Assembly (NCBI GenBank): GCA_004020545.1 | Contig: SAQE01000017.1 | Location: 32,029-96,028, forward strand | Reading direction: 5' to 3' | Length of the DNA: 64,000 bases | DNA from: Mesorhizobium sp. | GTDB taxonomy: Bacteria > Pseudomonadota > Alphaproteobacteria > Rhizobiales > Rhizobiaceae | In this document: one piece after another, positions 1 through 6,444 of the stretch | Position numbering within the stretch: the first letter of the stretch is position 1 | How the letters are laid out: every line of letters starts with the position of its first letter | Program-made: the position numbers and the translations under genes | Notes under the pieces: generated by a model | What the model saw: only the letters and a program-made list of their open reading frames with translations | Told to the model about the DNA's origin: nothing | The model's database searches: none

Positions 1-258
1 CACCAGGTAACGCCCGCCGGCGTCGACCACCTTGGTCCCCTGCCCGATCGCATGGCCGGCATTCGGCCCGCAATAAGCAAAACGGCCGGCGGCGATCGCG
101 ATATCGGTGCCGGCAATGATCTCGCCCGAATGGACATTCACCCAGCGGCCGTTGCGGATGACCAGATCGGCGGGCTTGCGGCCCATCGCAACATCGACCA
201 GATGCGTCGCCACCTCGGTCCAGGGCTTGGGTTTCATCTTGTTCGCGCTTCCCGCCAT
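1..258 (-). CDS. ade: adenine deaminase, N-terminal 86 codons (runs off the window)
   Basis: Only the first 86 residues are present; the gene continues beyond position 1. The protein begins with a short polar leader and then reads RKPADLVIRNGRWVNVHSG followed by a GTDIAIAAGRFAYCGP stretch. This is the N-terminal beta-sandwich typical of amidohydrolase-superfamily adenine deaminases, which convert adenine to hypoxanthine in purine salvage. The metal-binding HxH motif would lie outside the window. The start at 258 could also be the internal Met at 237, because neither has a clear Shine-Dalgarno sequence. Dihydroorotase or another amidohydrolase is the main alternative. Confidence 0.75.
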   Translation of the reverse strand, partial: MAGSANKMKPKPWTEVATHLVDVAMGRKPADLVIRNGRWVNVHSGEIIAGTDIAIAAGRFAYCGPNAGHAIGQGTKVVDAGGRYLV

Positions 259-303
259 GACGGACTCCTGTTTGCCCGACTGTGCCAAGCGGGCGCGGTT
301 TTG

Positions 304-322
304 ACCAGTTGGCAAAACTGGT
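304..322. promoter_or_regulatory. perfect inverted repeat upstream of ade
   Basis: Arms ACCAGTT and AACTGGT are separated by GGCAA, 46 bases upstream of the ade start. On the plus strand the repeat is followed by TTGTTTTT. It could be an operator for ade or a terminator-like hairpin; no plus-strand gene ends before it, which favours the operator reading. Confidence 0.35.
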
Positions 323-415
323 TTGTTTTTAAGGCAACAGCAGTTTTGGCGGATATCTCCTCCGGCAAGGCGAAATTGCTTAGACTGACGGCCCATTCTG
401 TCGTCCGGATAAAAG

Positions 416-628
416 ATGGCACAGACGCTTCGGTTCGCAATTTTCGTGTTGTCGGCATGTTGCGCCGGCCTGGCCTTCTTCACCTTTCATTCGTTCTGGG
501 CATGGGCCGCGCCGATCGCCATCCTCATCGCCGGCTCGTTGTTTGCCGAATACGCTTTCAGCCGGCTGGCCTCGCCCGAGGAGAAACAGCGCGATCTGGA
601 AGACCGCGTGCGCAACCCGCCGACGTAA
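416..628 (+). CDS. small inner-membrane protein of unknown function (70 aa)
   Basis: A 70-residue protein with one long or two closely spaced hydrophobic segments over residues 6-45, followed by a charged tail rich in Glu/Arg (residues 52-66). It fits a small integral membrane protein with a cytoplasmic tail. No family is recognised. It starts at an ATG about 90 bases downstream of the hairpin at 304-322 and is followed, 91 bases later, by the outer-membrane protein gene on the same strand. Codon use is GC3-rich like its neighbours, which supports it as a real gene. Confidence 0.6.
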   Translation: MAQTLRFAIFVLSACCAGLAFFTFHSFWAWAAPIAILIAGSLFAEYAFSRLASPEEKQRDLEDRVRNPPT

Positions 629-719
629 ACCACTGTTGCAGAAATACAATTCCGTTTTGCGGCGAATAACGCTAGGTTGTGCTAAGGAGTCTTTCGAAAC
701 CGCCATTTCGGAGCGCTCG

Positions 720-1385
720 ATGCGTCGCCTGACGCTCGCCAGTGCCGGCTTTTTCGCCCTGCTGTCCGGGTCTGCCCTGGCCGCGGACATAGGCGCCGAT
801 TTACCCATGACCGCGCCCGGCTTCGACTGGACGGGCTACTATGCCGGCCTCCAGGCCGGTTACGGTTGGGGCCGCTCCGACATCGCCGGCACGGAAGGCG
901 AGCCTTTCGCCGCTTCACTCGATCTCGACGGCGGCTTTGTCGGCGGCCATGTCGCCGGCCTGTGGCAGTTCAACCAGGCGGTGATCGGTGCCCGAGCCGA
1001 GCTCAACTATTCCGCGGTGGACGGTTCGGCTCAGCTAAGTCCCGGAAATTCTGTCGGCATCGACATCAAGTGGCTGGGATCGGTCAATGCCGAGGCCGGC
1101 TTGGCGGCGGATCGCTGGCTGGTCTACGGCGTCGGCGGCGTCGCTTTCGCCGGCATCGAGACCTCGCAAAATGCCGGCACCGGCTTTGCCGAGACACGCA
1201 CCGGCACGGGCTGGACGATCGGCGCCGGCGTCGACTATGCGTTGAGCAACAACATCGTCGTCGGCGCGCAGTACCGCTACTACGATTTCGGCAAGGAGCA
1301 TTTCGACGTCCCCGACGACTTCTCCGATCGCGACCAGGACGTGAAGCTGCACACGCTGGGCGTGAACTTCAGCTACAAGTTCTGA
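720..1385 (+). CDS. outer membrane beta-barrel protein (Omp25/Omp31-like)
   Basis: A 221-residue secreted protein. The ATG at 720 opens a classic signal peptide (MRRLTLASAGFFALLSGSALA, cleavage expected after ALA-A near residue 22). The mature part has the FDWTGYYAGLQAGYGWG opening shared by rhizobial and Brucella Omp25/Omp31 barrels, alternating beta strands with Gly/Tyr-rich turns, and a C-terminal LHTLGVNFSYKF strand ending in Phe, the outer-membrane insertion signal. It is probably a structural surface protein of the outer membrane. The reading frame stays open upstream to 543, but the signal peptide fixes the start at 720. Confidence 0.85.
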   Translation: MRRLTLASAGFFALLSGSALAADIGADLPMTAPGFDWTGYYAGLQAGYGWGRSDIAGTEGEPFAASLDLDGGFVGGHVAGLWQFNQAVIGARAELNYSAVDGSAQLSPGNSVGIDIKWLGSVNAEAGLAADRWLVYGVGGVAFAGIETSQNAGTGFAETRTGTGWTIGAGVDYALSNNIVVGAQYRYYDFGKEHFDVPDDFSDRDQDVKLHTLGVNFSYKF

Positions 1386-1548
1386 ATTGCGGAGCAGCAA
1401 CGGAACGAAGGTGGCCGGCGCCCGCAGGGGGCGGGGGGAATGGGTAGGGCCTGAAAGACGCCGGCCGCAGCGGATCAAGTCCACCGCGAGGACGACCGTA
1501 GCGAACGCCTCCGGAGGCGTAATTGCGCGATCACGCCACTATCCAGGA

Positions 1549-1782
1549 TCAAGCCGAAGTCGTCTTCCCGGCCGGCATGGCGGCCAGGCACTCCTCCAGC
1601 CGCTCCAGGCGCGCCTTTTGCCATCGCAAGCTGTGCGCAATGTCGTGGAGCTTTCCCTTGCCCCCCGAGTTGGCGGCCTCGATAAAGTCGAGCTCAAGCT
1701 GGGCAATCTCGCGCCGCAACTCCTGCGCCTCGGCTTCCCGCAGTCCTTTGATCCACCCGGCCCCGCGCATGGCTGCACGCAT
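1549..1782 (-). CDS. small coiled-coil hypothetical protein (77 aa)
   Basis: A 77-residue, highly charged, helix-forming protein. Two heptad-like amphipathic stretches (residues 15-37 and 50-67, rich in Glu, Arg and Leu) suggest a helical hairpin. There is no signal peptide or membrane segment, and no family is recognised. Codon use is strongly GC3-biased in this frame. The start may be the Met at residue 5 instead. It is convergent with the barrel protein gene. Confidence 0.5.
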   Translation of the reverse strand: MRAAMRGAGWIKGLREAEAQELRREIAQLELDFIEAANSGGKGKLHDIAHSLRWQKARLERLEECLAAMPAGKTTSA

Positions 1783-1971
1783 TCTGCCATCAACGTAGGC
1801 TCGATGTTGGCAAGGAAATGCTAACGATATCGGCTAGGACAATCTCGAATTTTAAACATAGCTAATATATTCGCACCGTGGTGCCGTTTTGCCTGTCGCG
1901 GTTCCCGCAACGGCGCTTGCCCCAAACAAGCCTTGACGGCTACAGGCTGACATCTGAAAAGGGCTTCGCCA

Positions 1972-2011
1972 GCGGACGTGGCGGAATTGGTAGACGCAAG
2001 GGACTTAAAAT
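1972..2011 (+). pseudogene. 5' half of a split tRNA-Leu(UAA)
   Basis: Forty bases give the acceptor 5' strand GCGGACG, the D arm (GGCGGAATTGGTAGACGC) and the anticodon arm as far as loop sequence CTTAAAA with anticodon TAA. The sequence then diverges, with no variable arm, T arm or acceptor 3' strand. The missing 3' half lies about 1 kb downstream at 2995-3040, and its CGTCCGC pairs perfectly with GCGGACG, so both halves once formed one gene. An insertion broke it in the anticodon loop. Confidence 0.92.
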
Positions 2012-2026
2012 ATCCCTTGCGTCTAC
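1993..2026. repeat. 14-bp-arm palindrome at the left tRNA/element junction
   Basis: The tRNA sequence TAGACGCAAGGGA and its preceding G are followed, after CTTAAAATA, by the exact reverse complement TCCCTTGCGTCTA plus C. Half of the palindrome is host tRNA and half is element. This is the layout of paired core-binding sites of a tyrosine recombinase flanking the crossover. Confidence 0.7.
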
Positions 2027-2201
2027 AGCAATGTTTTCAATGGCTTACCTCGGCACCCCACCCTGCCTCTGCACGCTCCTGAGTTGCGACGGTTTTCAAC
2101 CTCTGATTTTGCCATGCCAACTTATTGAAATCGCGCCGCTATATTTCCTCCATTGAAGCGATCTTCCCACTCCCGATACCGATGCCCACGAAAAGAGAAA
2201 A

Positions 2202-2222
2202 TGTGGGAAATCTTGTGGGAAC
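2202..2222 (+). repeat. GTGGGAA direct repeats at left end of the element
   Basis: Two tandem TGTGGGAA motifs (TGTGGGAAATC then TTGTGGGAA) just downstream of the element's gene. They match the motif cluster at the other end of the element and are candidate arm-type integrase or directionality-factor sites. Confidence 0.5.
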
Positions 2223-2226
2223 ACGC

Positions 2227-2670
2227 TTAGTCAGTACTGCCGCTCTCGGCCGCTTCATTTTCGATGGCCACGCGCTGAACCACGTCGGGGGACACATGCA
2301 TGATGGTAATATCGAAAGCCCGATAAGCCTCATCTGGCGTAGTGCCGCGTTCGATTTCCGCCTTCGTCATGCCGTCCTTCAGTTGCTCGTTGCGCAGTTT
2401 GGTCAGGATTGATCCAAGTCCATGGTGATGGCCGAAACTTGGCGCGACGTATTCGCCTGAGGGCGTCCAGCCGCCGAAGTGCATCGCAATATGCACGTCT
2501 TGGAGTTCCTCTGGGTCAGACGCGCTGATCCTGGCTAGCTCTTTGATGAGTTCCTCAATTGCAGCTTTGGTCATGTATGCGGTTACGCCCATGACATCCA
2601 ATCGCAGCGCCAAGCTGTGCGGTCCAGCCGACATCTTTTTCGCAGGTTTTTTCGTTGGTCGCCTAGCCAT
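2227..2670 (-). CDS. unknown cargo protein of the tRNA-Leu element (147 aa)
   Basis: A 147-residue soluble protein with a very basic N-terminus (ARRPTKKPAKK), a predicted helical stretch with conserved-looking TKAAIEELIKELARI (residues 33-47), a Gly/His-rich loop (GHHHGLGS near residue 80) and an acidic C-terminus. I recognise no family. The frame is open upstream across the tRNA gene, but coding through a tRNA is unlikely, so I start at the ATG at 2670. The gene lies 48 bases downstream of the tRNA-Leu on the same strand and may share its transcript. The lower GC3 and its location mark it as acquired. A function in immunity or maintenance is possible but cannot be read from the sequence. Confidence 0.65.
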   Translation of the reverse strand: MARRPTKKPAKKMSAGPHSLALRLDVMGVTAYMTKAAIEELIKELARISASDPEELQDVHIAMHFGGWTPSGEYVAPSFGHHHGLGSILTKLRNEQLKDGMTKAEIERGTTPDEAYRAFDITIMHVSPDVVQRVAIENEAAESGSTD

Positions 2671-2717
2671 GCTTAAATTGCCTCCGTGCCGTGATGCGTT
2701 CGATCCTATGGGAAGCA

Positions 2718-2802
2718 TGGTGCGGGCGGCGGGACTTGAACCCGCATGGCCGAAGCCTCCGGATTTTAAGTCCGGTGTGTATACCAATTTCACCACGCCC
2801 GC
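2718..2802 (-). tRNA. tRNA-Leu(UAA), complete, carried inside the element
   Basis: Reading the minus strand, the acceptor pair GCGGGCG/CGCCCGC, D arm with AAATTGGTA, anticodon stem ACCGGA around loop CTTAAAA (anticodon TAA), long class II variable arm AGGCTTCGGCCAT, T arm GCGGGTTCAAGTCCCGC, discriminator A and encoded CCA are all present. The body differs strongly from the interrupted host tRNA, so it is not a local duplicate. It would supply the UAA-anticodon leucine tRNA lost by the insertion. Confidence 0.95.
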
Positions 2803-2871
2803 AGTGCCCGCACATGTACGCGTGGTGTGGGATTTTGCAAAGAGCAAGAGATTAGGCTCGCACACTTGATT

Positions 2872-2910
2872 GCGTGGGAAATATCGTGGGGATTTCCCAC
2901 GCATGTGGGA
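2872..2910. repeat. palindrome and GTGGGA repeats at right end of the element
   Basis: A perfect inverted repeat with 11-bp arms (GCGTGGGAAAT at 2872-2882, ATTTCCCACGC at 2892-2902) is followed by another TGTGGGA. It shares its motif with the repeats at 2202-2222. This probably marks protein-binding sites for excision or integration. Confidence 0.55.
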
Positions 2911-2980
2911 GAAAACCGGCCTTCACCATCAGCTCGAAGTCCCCGTTTTCCAGGCTGTTGAGCGGGAAGCACCGTAGAAA

Positions 2981-3040
2981 AAGGGACTTAAAATCCCTCG
3001 ATCTCTGATCGTACGGGTTCGATTCCCGTCGTCCGCACCA
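2981..3040 (+). pseudogene. 3' half of the split tRNA-Leu(UAA)
   Basis: It contains the anticodon loop repeat, anticodon 3' stem, variable arm (CTCGATCTCTGATCGT), T arm ACGGGTTCGATTCCCGT, acceptor 3' strand CGTCCGC, discriminator A and CCA. The bases before it (GGGAAGCACCGTAGAAA) cannot form an acceptor 5' strand or D arm, so this copy is not functional. Joined to 1972-2011 it gives an 86-nt tRNA with perfect acceptor pairing. Confidence 0.92.
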
Positions 3041-3295
3041 CATTGAAATTGCTTGCTTACTCTAATTCTGTCTTTGGGGTCGGCTACGAGAGGATTTCCG
3101 CTCCGATCCGCGAAGGGCGATAATGCAATTTGGGCTCGAAGCCTCGCTACAACGCGGGGTCATGCGCTGCATTGCAGCGTTCGCTGTCATCTTGGCAGGA
3201 TTTCTCGTCTGGATCGCCATCCGTCACTGACAGCCCTGCCACCGAAGCAGCCGGGCCAACTTGTCACTTGGTAGCCGGCTTGTGTGATTGGCTGC

Positions 3296-3499
3296 CTACC
3301 ACCCCAAGTGAATTATCTGGGAAAGATCGGCGATATCGCCATAGATCATCGAACCTTTGACGAGGGAACACTTGCCATCCAGGACCTCGAAGAGCCGACT
3401 CGACGCCGTGCAAACCGGCGGAACGTTCCGGCCCTTGGCTTCGGCATAGCCGACGCTGATCGCGAGGATAGCGATAGCAATGAGAGTGGTCTTGCTCAT
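3296..3499 (-). CDS. small secreted hypothetical protein (67 aa)
   Basis: A 67-residue protein starting at 3499 behind an AGGGG Shine-Dalgarno sequence. Residues 1-21 form a signal peptide (MSKTTLIAIAILAISVGYAEA). The mature part is about 45 residues with two cysteines (C30 and C44) that could form one disulfide. It ends in a hydrophobic SQIIHLGW. It is probably periplasmic. No family is recognised. An in-frame upstream Met at 3550 would bury the signal peptide and is rejected. Confidence 0.6.
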   Translation of the reverse strand: MSKTTLIAIAILAISVGYAEAKGRNVPPVCTASSRLFEVLDGKCSLVKGSMIYGDIADLSQIIHLGW

Positions 3500-3744
3500 A
3501 TCTAACCCCTGAAGCCAACTGGCTCTTGGGCCGCAAAACCGGGTTGCCACCCCTCAAGTAGCATCGGGCAATGATGGGCTTCATCATCGATTGGAATGAC
3601 GAGGCAGCCATTGAGGCCGCGCGAACAAAAAGCCCCGGAAGCCGAAGCCGTCGGGCCACCGGCAACGACTGCTGAGAAGGCAAGGTTACCCGATCGAAAG
3701 CTTTTCCGTGCATCAATGGCTGACGCGCATGGGAAGGGCTCGGG

Positions 3745-5577
3745 ATGTCGACAATCGGGGCGATCTACCGCCGCACCCCTGCCTCGGTCGCGATCGTCTG
3801 GCTGGCGCTCAGCGCCGTTCTGAGCCTGCTGCTGTTGCAAGGCAAAATGCCCAACGGCGACGTCGACGACCTGATGAAGCTGCATGAAATCAGGCATCTG
3901 CTGCAAACAGGCAATCCGTTCGACAGGACGCTGACGGGCATTGCTCAGCCCGAACCCATGGTCTCGCACTGGCCATGGATCGTCGACGCGCCCTATGCGC
4001 TGGTGGCGGCCGCGATTGCGCCGTTTGTCGGGATGGAGGCTGCGGTCGCAGTCGCGGCATTCACCGTGCCGTTGCTGCTGCTGCTGGTCGCAATGACCTT
4101 GCTTTTCCTGCTGATCAGGGAATTCGAGTTCGAACATCCCGGCGCGGTGCTGGCTGTCGCCGCCTTCGCCGGGCTGCCCGCATTTTCGGAATTTCAACCC
4201 TGGCGTATCGACTACCACAATCTGCAGATGCTTATCCTTCTCGGCGCGGCGCTGCTGACGATCCGTGGCGGACGGGTTGCCGCCGGGCTGAACGGTGCCT
4301 TGATGGCGCTGTCCACGGCGATCAGCGCCGAAATGGCGCCGTTCCTTGTTCTGCCGGTCGGCTTCTATGCCTTGGCGTTCGTCGCCGGGAAGAGCGACGC
4401 AGGGAAAGATCTCAGGGCTTACGGTCTCGCACTGGCGGCTGCCGGTATTGTAATGTTCTTTCTGGTCGTAGGGCCTCGGACTTATACAAGTGCCGCTTGC
4501 GACCGCTATTCGCTTTTGCACCTTACCGCGCTTGCGGTCACCGGTGTCACGCTTGCGGGAATCTCCACCGCGGGGACGGTTGGAAGCTGGCGGATAAGGG
4601 CCGCCTGTCTTTTGGTCGCCGCCTGTGCGACCGCCGCGTTGCTTGTTTTCTTCTTTCCCCAGTGCGCGGGTGGACCGCTTGTCGGCATGAGCGACTACGT
4701 GCGCGACAACTGGCTTTTGCGCATCGACCAAGAACGCAGCATCTTCTACAGCGCGGACTTTATAAGCTCCGACCGTTTCACCCGGTTCTTCCTCGCCATT
4801 CTGGGCACTGCCGCGACAAGCATCCTGGCCATCTCCGGCACGACAAGAAAGCGAGCCTGGGTGGTTCTTGCGGTCTTCTCGACAGCAGGCCTCCTGCTAG
4901 GACTGCTCTATCTGCGATATCTCCGTTTCTTCCCGCTTTTCGTCGGTCCCGGGACAGCCCTGCTTATCCACCAGGGCCTTCCTGCCTGGCTGCCGCTAAG
5001 GCGCTGTTTCGGCACAAGGTCGGACAACGGGTTGCCCGGCGTTTGGCTTCTTGCCGCTCCTGGAGCGGCGATTGTCGCTGCCCTTTTTGCGGGCCATCTG
5101 GTTTGGCCGCCCCAGCTAACGAAACTGATAGGCATCGACATCGCCGATGCTTGCGAGAAAGCCGATGCCGGTCCGCATTTCGTTTGGCCGGAAGGCGCTC
5201 GGCTATTCGCGCCTGCCGGGATCGAAGTGGCCGCATTGGGGTCGCCTGCCGATCTCGAAGTCGTGGCGGTCCCATTCCACACATCGGTCAAGGGCATTGA
5301 GCGCGTCCTGCGATTTTTCGATCCGGCTACGCCCGATCCGGCGCGGCTGCTTGATGAAACCAAGGCCACCCATGTTGCGGTCTGCCGTGTGGAGGAAGAG
5401 ACCCTCAAGCCGGTCGAAGCCCAGTTCCCGCTGGCCAGCCGTTTGGCGACGGGAAGGCCACCGGACTGGCTGACGGAGTGTCCCGTTGCGGGCCGGCTGC
5501 GCATCTATCGATATCCGGCGGCAGGCGGTCCTTCCGGCCAGTGTCCTGTCACGGGCCAGGGAGCCCTGGCGCCGTGA
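3745..5577 (+). CDS. polytopic membrane protein, GT-C glycosyltransferase-like (610 aa)
   Basis: A 610-residue protein with about 11-12 hydrophobic segments up to residue ~465 and a soluble C-terminal region of ~145 residues. After the first transmembrane helix it reads NGDVDDLMKLHEIRHLLQTG, an acidic DxDD loop placed like the first-loop catalytic/metal motif of GT-C fold glycosyltransferases. HWPWIVDAPYA follows. I infer a lipid-linked sugar or mannosyl-type transferase acting at the outer face of the inner membrane; the substrate is unknown. A GGAAGGGCTCGGG stretch precedes the ATG. It stands alone between a small secreted protein and nudK, with no polysaccharide cluster beside it. Confidence 0.7.
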   Translation: MSTIGAIYRRTPASVAIVWLALSAVLSLLLLQGKMPNGDVDDLMKLHEIRHLLQTGNPFDRTLTGIAQPEPMVSHWPWIVDAPYALVAAAIAPFVGMEAAVAVAAFTVPLLLLLVAMTLLFLLIREFEFEHPGAVLAVAAFAGLPAFSEFQPWRIDYHNLQMLILLGAALLTIRGGRVAAGLNGALMALSTAISAEMAPFLVLPVGFYALAFVAGKSDAGKDLRAYGLALAAAGIVMFFLVVGPRTYTSAACDRYSLLHLTALAVTGVTLAGISTAGTVGSWRIRAACLLVAACATAALLVFFFPQCAGGPLVGMSDYVRDNWLLRIDQERSIFYSADFISSDRFTRFFLAILGTAATSILAISGTTRKRAWVVLAVFSTAGLLLGLLYLRYLRFFPLFVGPGTALLIHQGLPAWLPLRRCFGTRSDNGLPGVWLLAAPGAAIVAALFAGHLVWPPQLTKLIGIDIADACEKADAGPHFVWPEGARLFAPAGIEVAALGSPADLEVVAVPFHTSVKGIERVLRFFDPATPDPARLLDETKATHVAVCRVEEETLKPVEAQFPLASRLATGRPPDWLTECPVAGRLRIYRYPAAGGPSGQCPVTGQGALAP

Positions 5578-5583
5578 CGTCCG

Positions 5584-6162
5584 TCAAGGGGCGATCGGGT
5601 TCAACTTCAGATGCTGGATCAGGATGATGGTCTTGGCGTCGACGATGCGGCCGTCGGCAATGCCGGCCAGCGCCTCGTCGAGCGGCATCTCCAGAACCTC
5701 GATGTCCTCGCCCTCTTCCGGCGCCCCGCCGCCGTCGGAGATGCGGTCGGCCGGCGAATAGCGCGCAATGAAGAACCAGAGCCTTTCCGTCACGCTGCCG
5801 GGGCTCATATAGGGCGCGAACAGCCGCTGCACGTCCTTCAGCCGATAGCCGAGTTCTTCCTCCGCTTCCTTGCGGATGCAGGTTTCCGGATCGTTTTCAT
5901 CAAGCAATCCGGCGCAGGCCTCGATCAGCGGCTCGCGATGGCCGGTGACATAGGCCGGATAGCGGAACTGCCGCACCAGGAGCACCGTGGAGCGCTCCGG
6001 GTCGAAGGGCAGGATGACCGCGCCGTCGCCCCGGTCGTAGGTCTGGCGCGTCTGCGTTTCCCAGCGCCCGTCGCGGCGGCGGTAGTCGAGCACCGTCTTC
6101 TTCAGCACCGCCCAGTCGTCGGACAGGACTTCTTCGGAGCGGATGCGGACGCGATCTTCCAT
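5584..6162 (-). CDS. nudK: GDP-mannose pyrophosphatase NudK-type NUDIX hydrolase
   Basis: A 192-residue protein, the same length as E. coli NudK (191). The NUDIX region reads AGLLDENDPETCIRKEAEEELGY, followed by YMSPGSVTERLWFFIARY and EDIEVLEMPLDEAL, all diagnostic of the NudK branch. These enzymes hydrolyse GDP-mannose and related nucleotide sugars, using Mg2+ bound by the NUDIX glutamates. I place the start at 6162 (MEDRVRIRSEEV); an upstream in-frame Met at 6201 adds a non-conserved proline-rich stretch. It is convergent with the membrane protein gene, 6 bases away. Confidence 0.88.
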   Translation of the reverse strand: MEDRVRIRSEEVLSDDWAVLKKTVLDYRRRDGRWETQTRQTYDRGDGAVILPFDPERSTVLLVRQFRYPAYVTGHREPLIEACAGLLDENDPETCIRKEAEEELGYRLKDVQRLFAPYMSPGSVTERLWFFIARYSPADRISDGGGAPEEGEDIEVLEMPLDEALAGIADGRIVDAKTIILIQHLKLNPIAP

Positions 6163-6195
6163 GGGTGGTCTCCGTGCTGCCGGCGGCAAGGGTTG

Positions 6196-6320
6196 GAGCA
6201 ATTCCAGGAAAAGTGGAAACGGTTAGGCTCGGCGCCTTCGCCGTAGCCTCCGTCCGGAATTGCGTCAAAACGAAAGAGATAGAGCGGTCCTCTGTTCCCA
6301 CGAAACGGAGGACCGCTCTA
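6196..6320 (+). repeat. dispersed palindromic intergenic repeat, copy A (with hairpin insert)
   Basis: The modular repeat starts GAGCAATTCCAGGAAAAGT, continues through an internal hairpin GGCTCGGCGCCTTCGCCGTAGCC-like insert, CCGTCCGGAATTGCGT, and ends in a second perfect hairpin with 13-bp arms TAGAGCGGTCCTC/GAGGACCGCTCTA. Related copies are at 7903-8000, 13412-13540, 25829-25906 and, inverted, 46326-46397. Confidence 0.85.
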
Positions 6321-6444
6321 GCCGCGAACCGGCGCCTGCGCAATCCTGGAAACCGACTGGTCCAGCGGGACTTTCACCGGCTCGTGTCTGGCGCAAAGTG
6401 CTGCCGCTGCCTAGATAGCGATATCTCTCCCAGGAGCCCGTTTC

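Larger units (their letters stand above)
1998..2994. mobile_element. 983-bp integrated element splitting tRNA-Leu(UAA)
   Basis: The 14-bp direct repeat AAGGGACTTAAAAT occurs at 1998-2011 and 2981-2994, exactly where the host tRNA is interrupted. The element carries one unknown gene and a complete tRNA-Leu(UAA), both on the minus strand. GTGGGA-type repeats stand near both ends (2202-2222 and 2872-2910) and resemble integrase arm-type sites. No integrase gene is present, so it is either non-autonomous, mobilised in trans, or a deletion remnant. Confidence 0.8.

Noticed and set aside
1878-2156. A 92-codon frame across the 5' tRNA half
   Set aside because: It translates tRNA and repeat sequence and has no Shine-Dalgarno sequence or coding-like codon use.
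2227-2904. A 225-codon minus-strand frame reading through the inner tRNA-Leu
   Set aside because: Its first 78 codons cross the tRNA gene and the end repeats; only the part from 2670 has protein-like content.
1972-3040. A group I or other self-splicing intron in tRNA-Leu(UAA), as in cyanobacteria
   Set aside because: The insertion is in the right loop, but I see no group I core, and the insert carries a tRNA and a gene on the opposite strand plus a direct repeat at both ends, which fits integration and not an intron.
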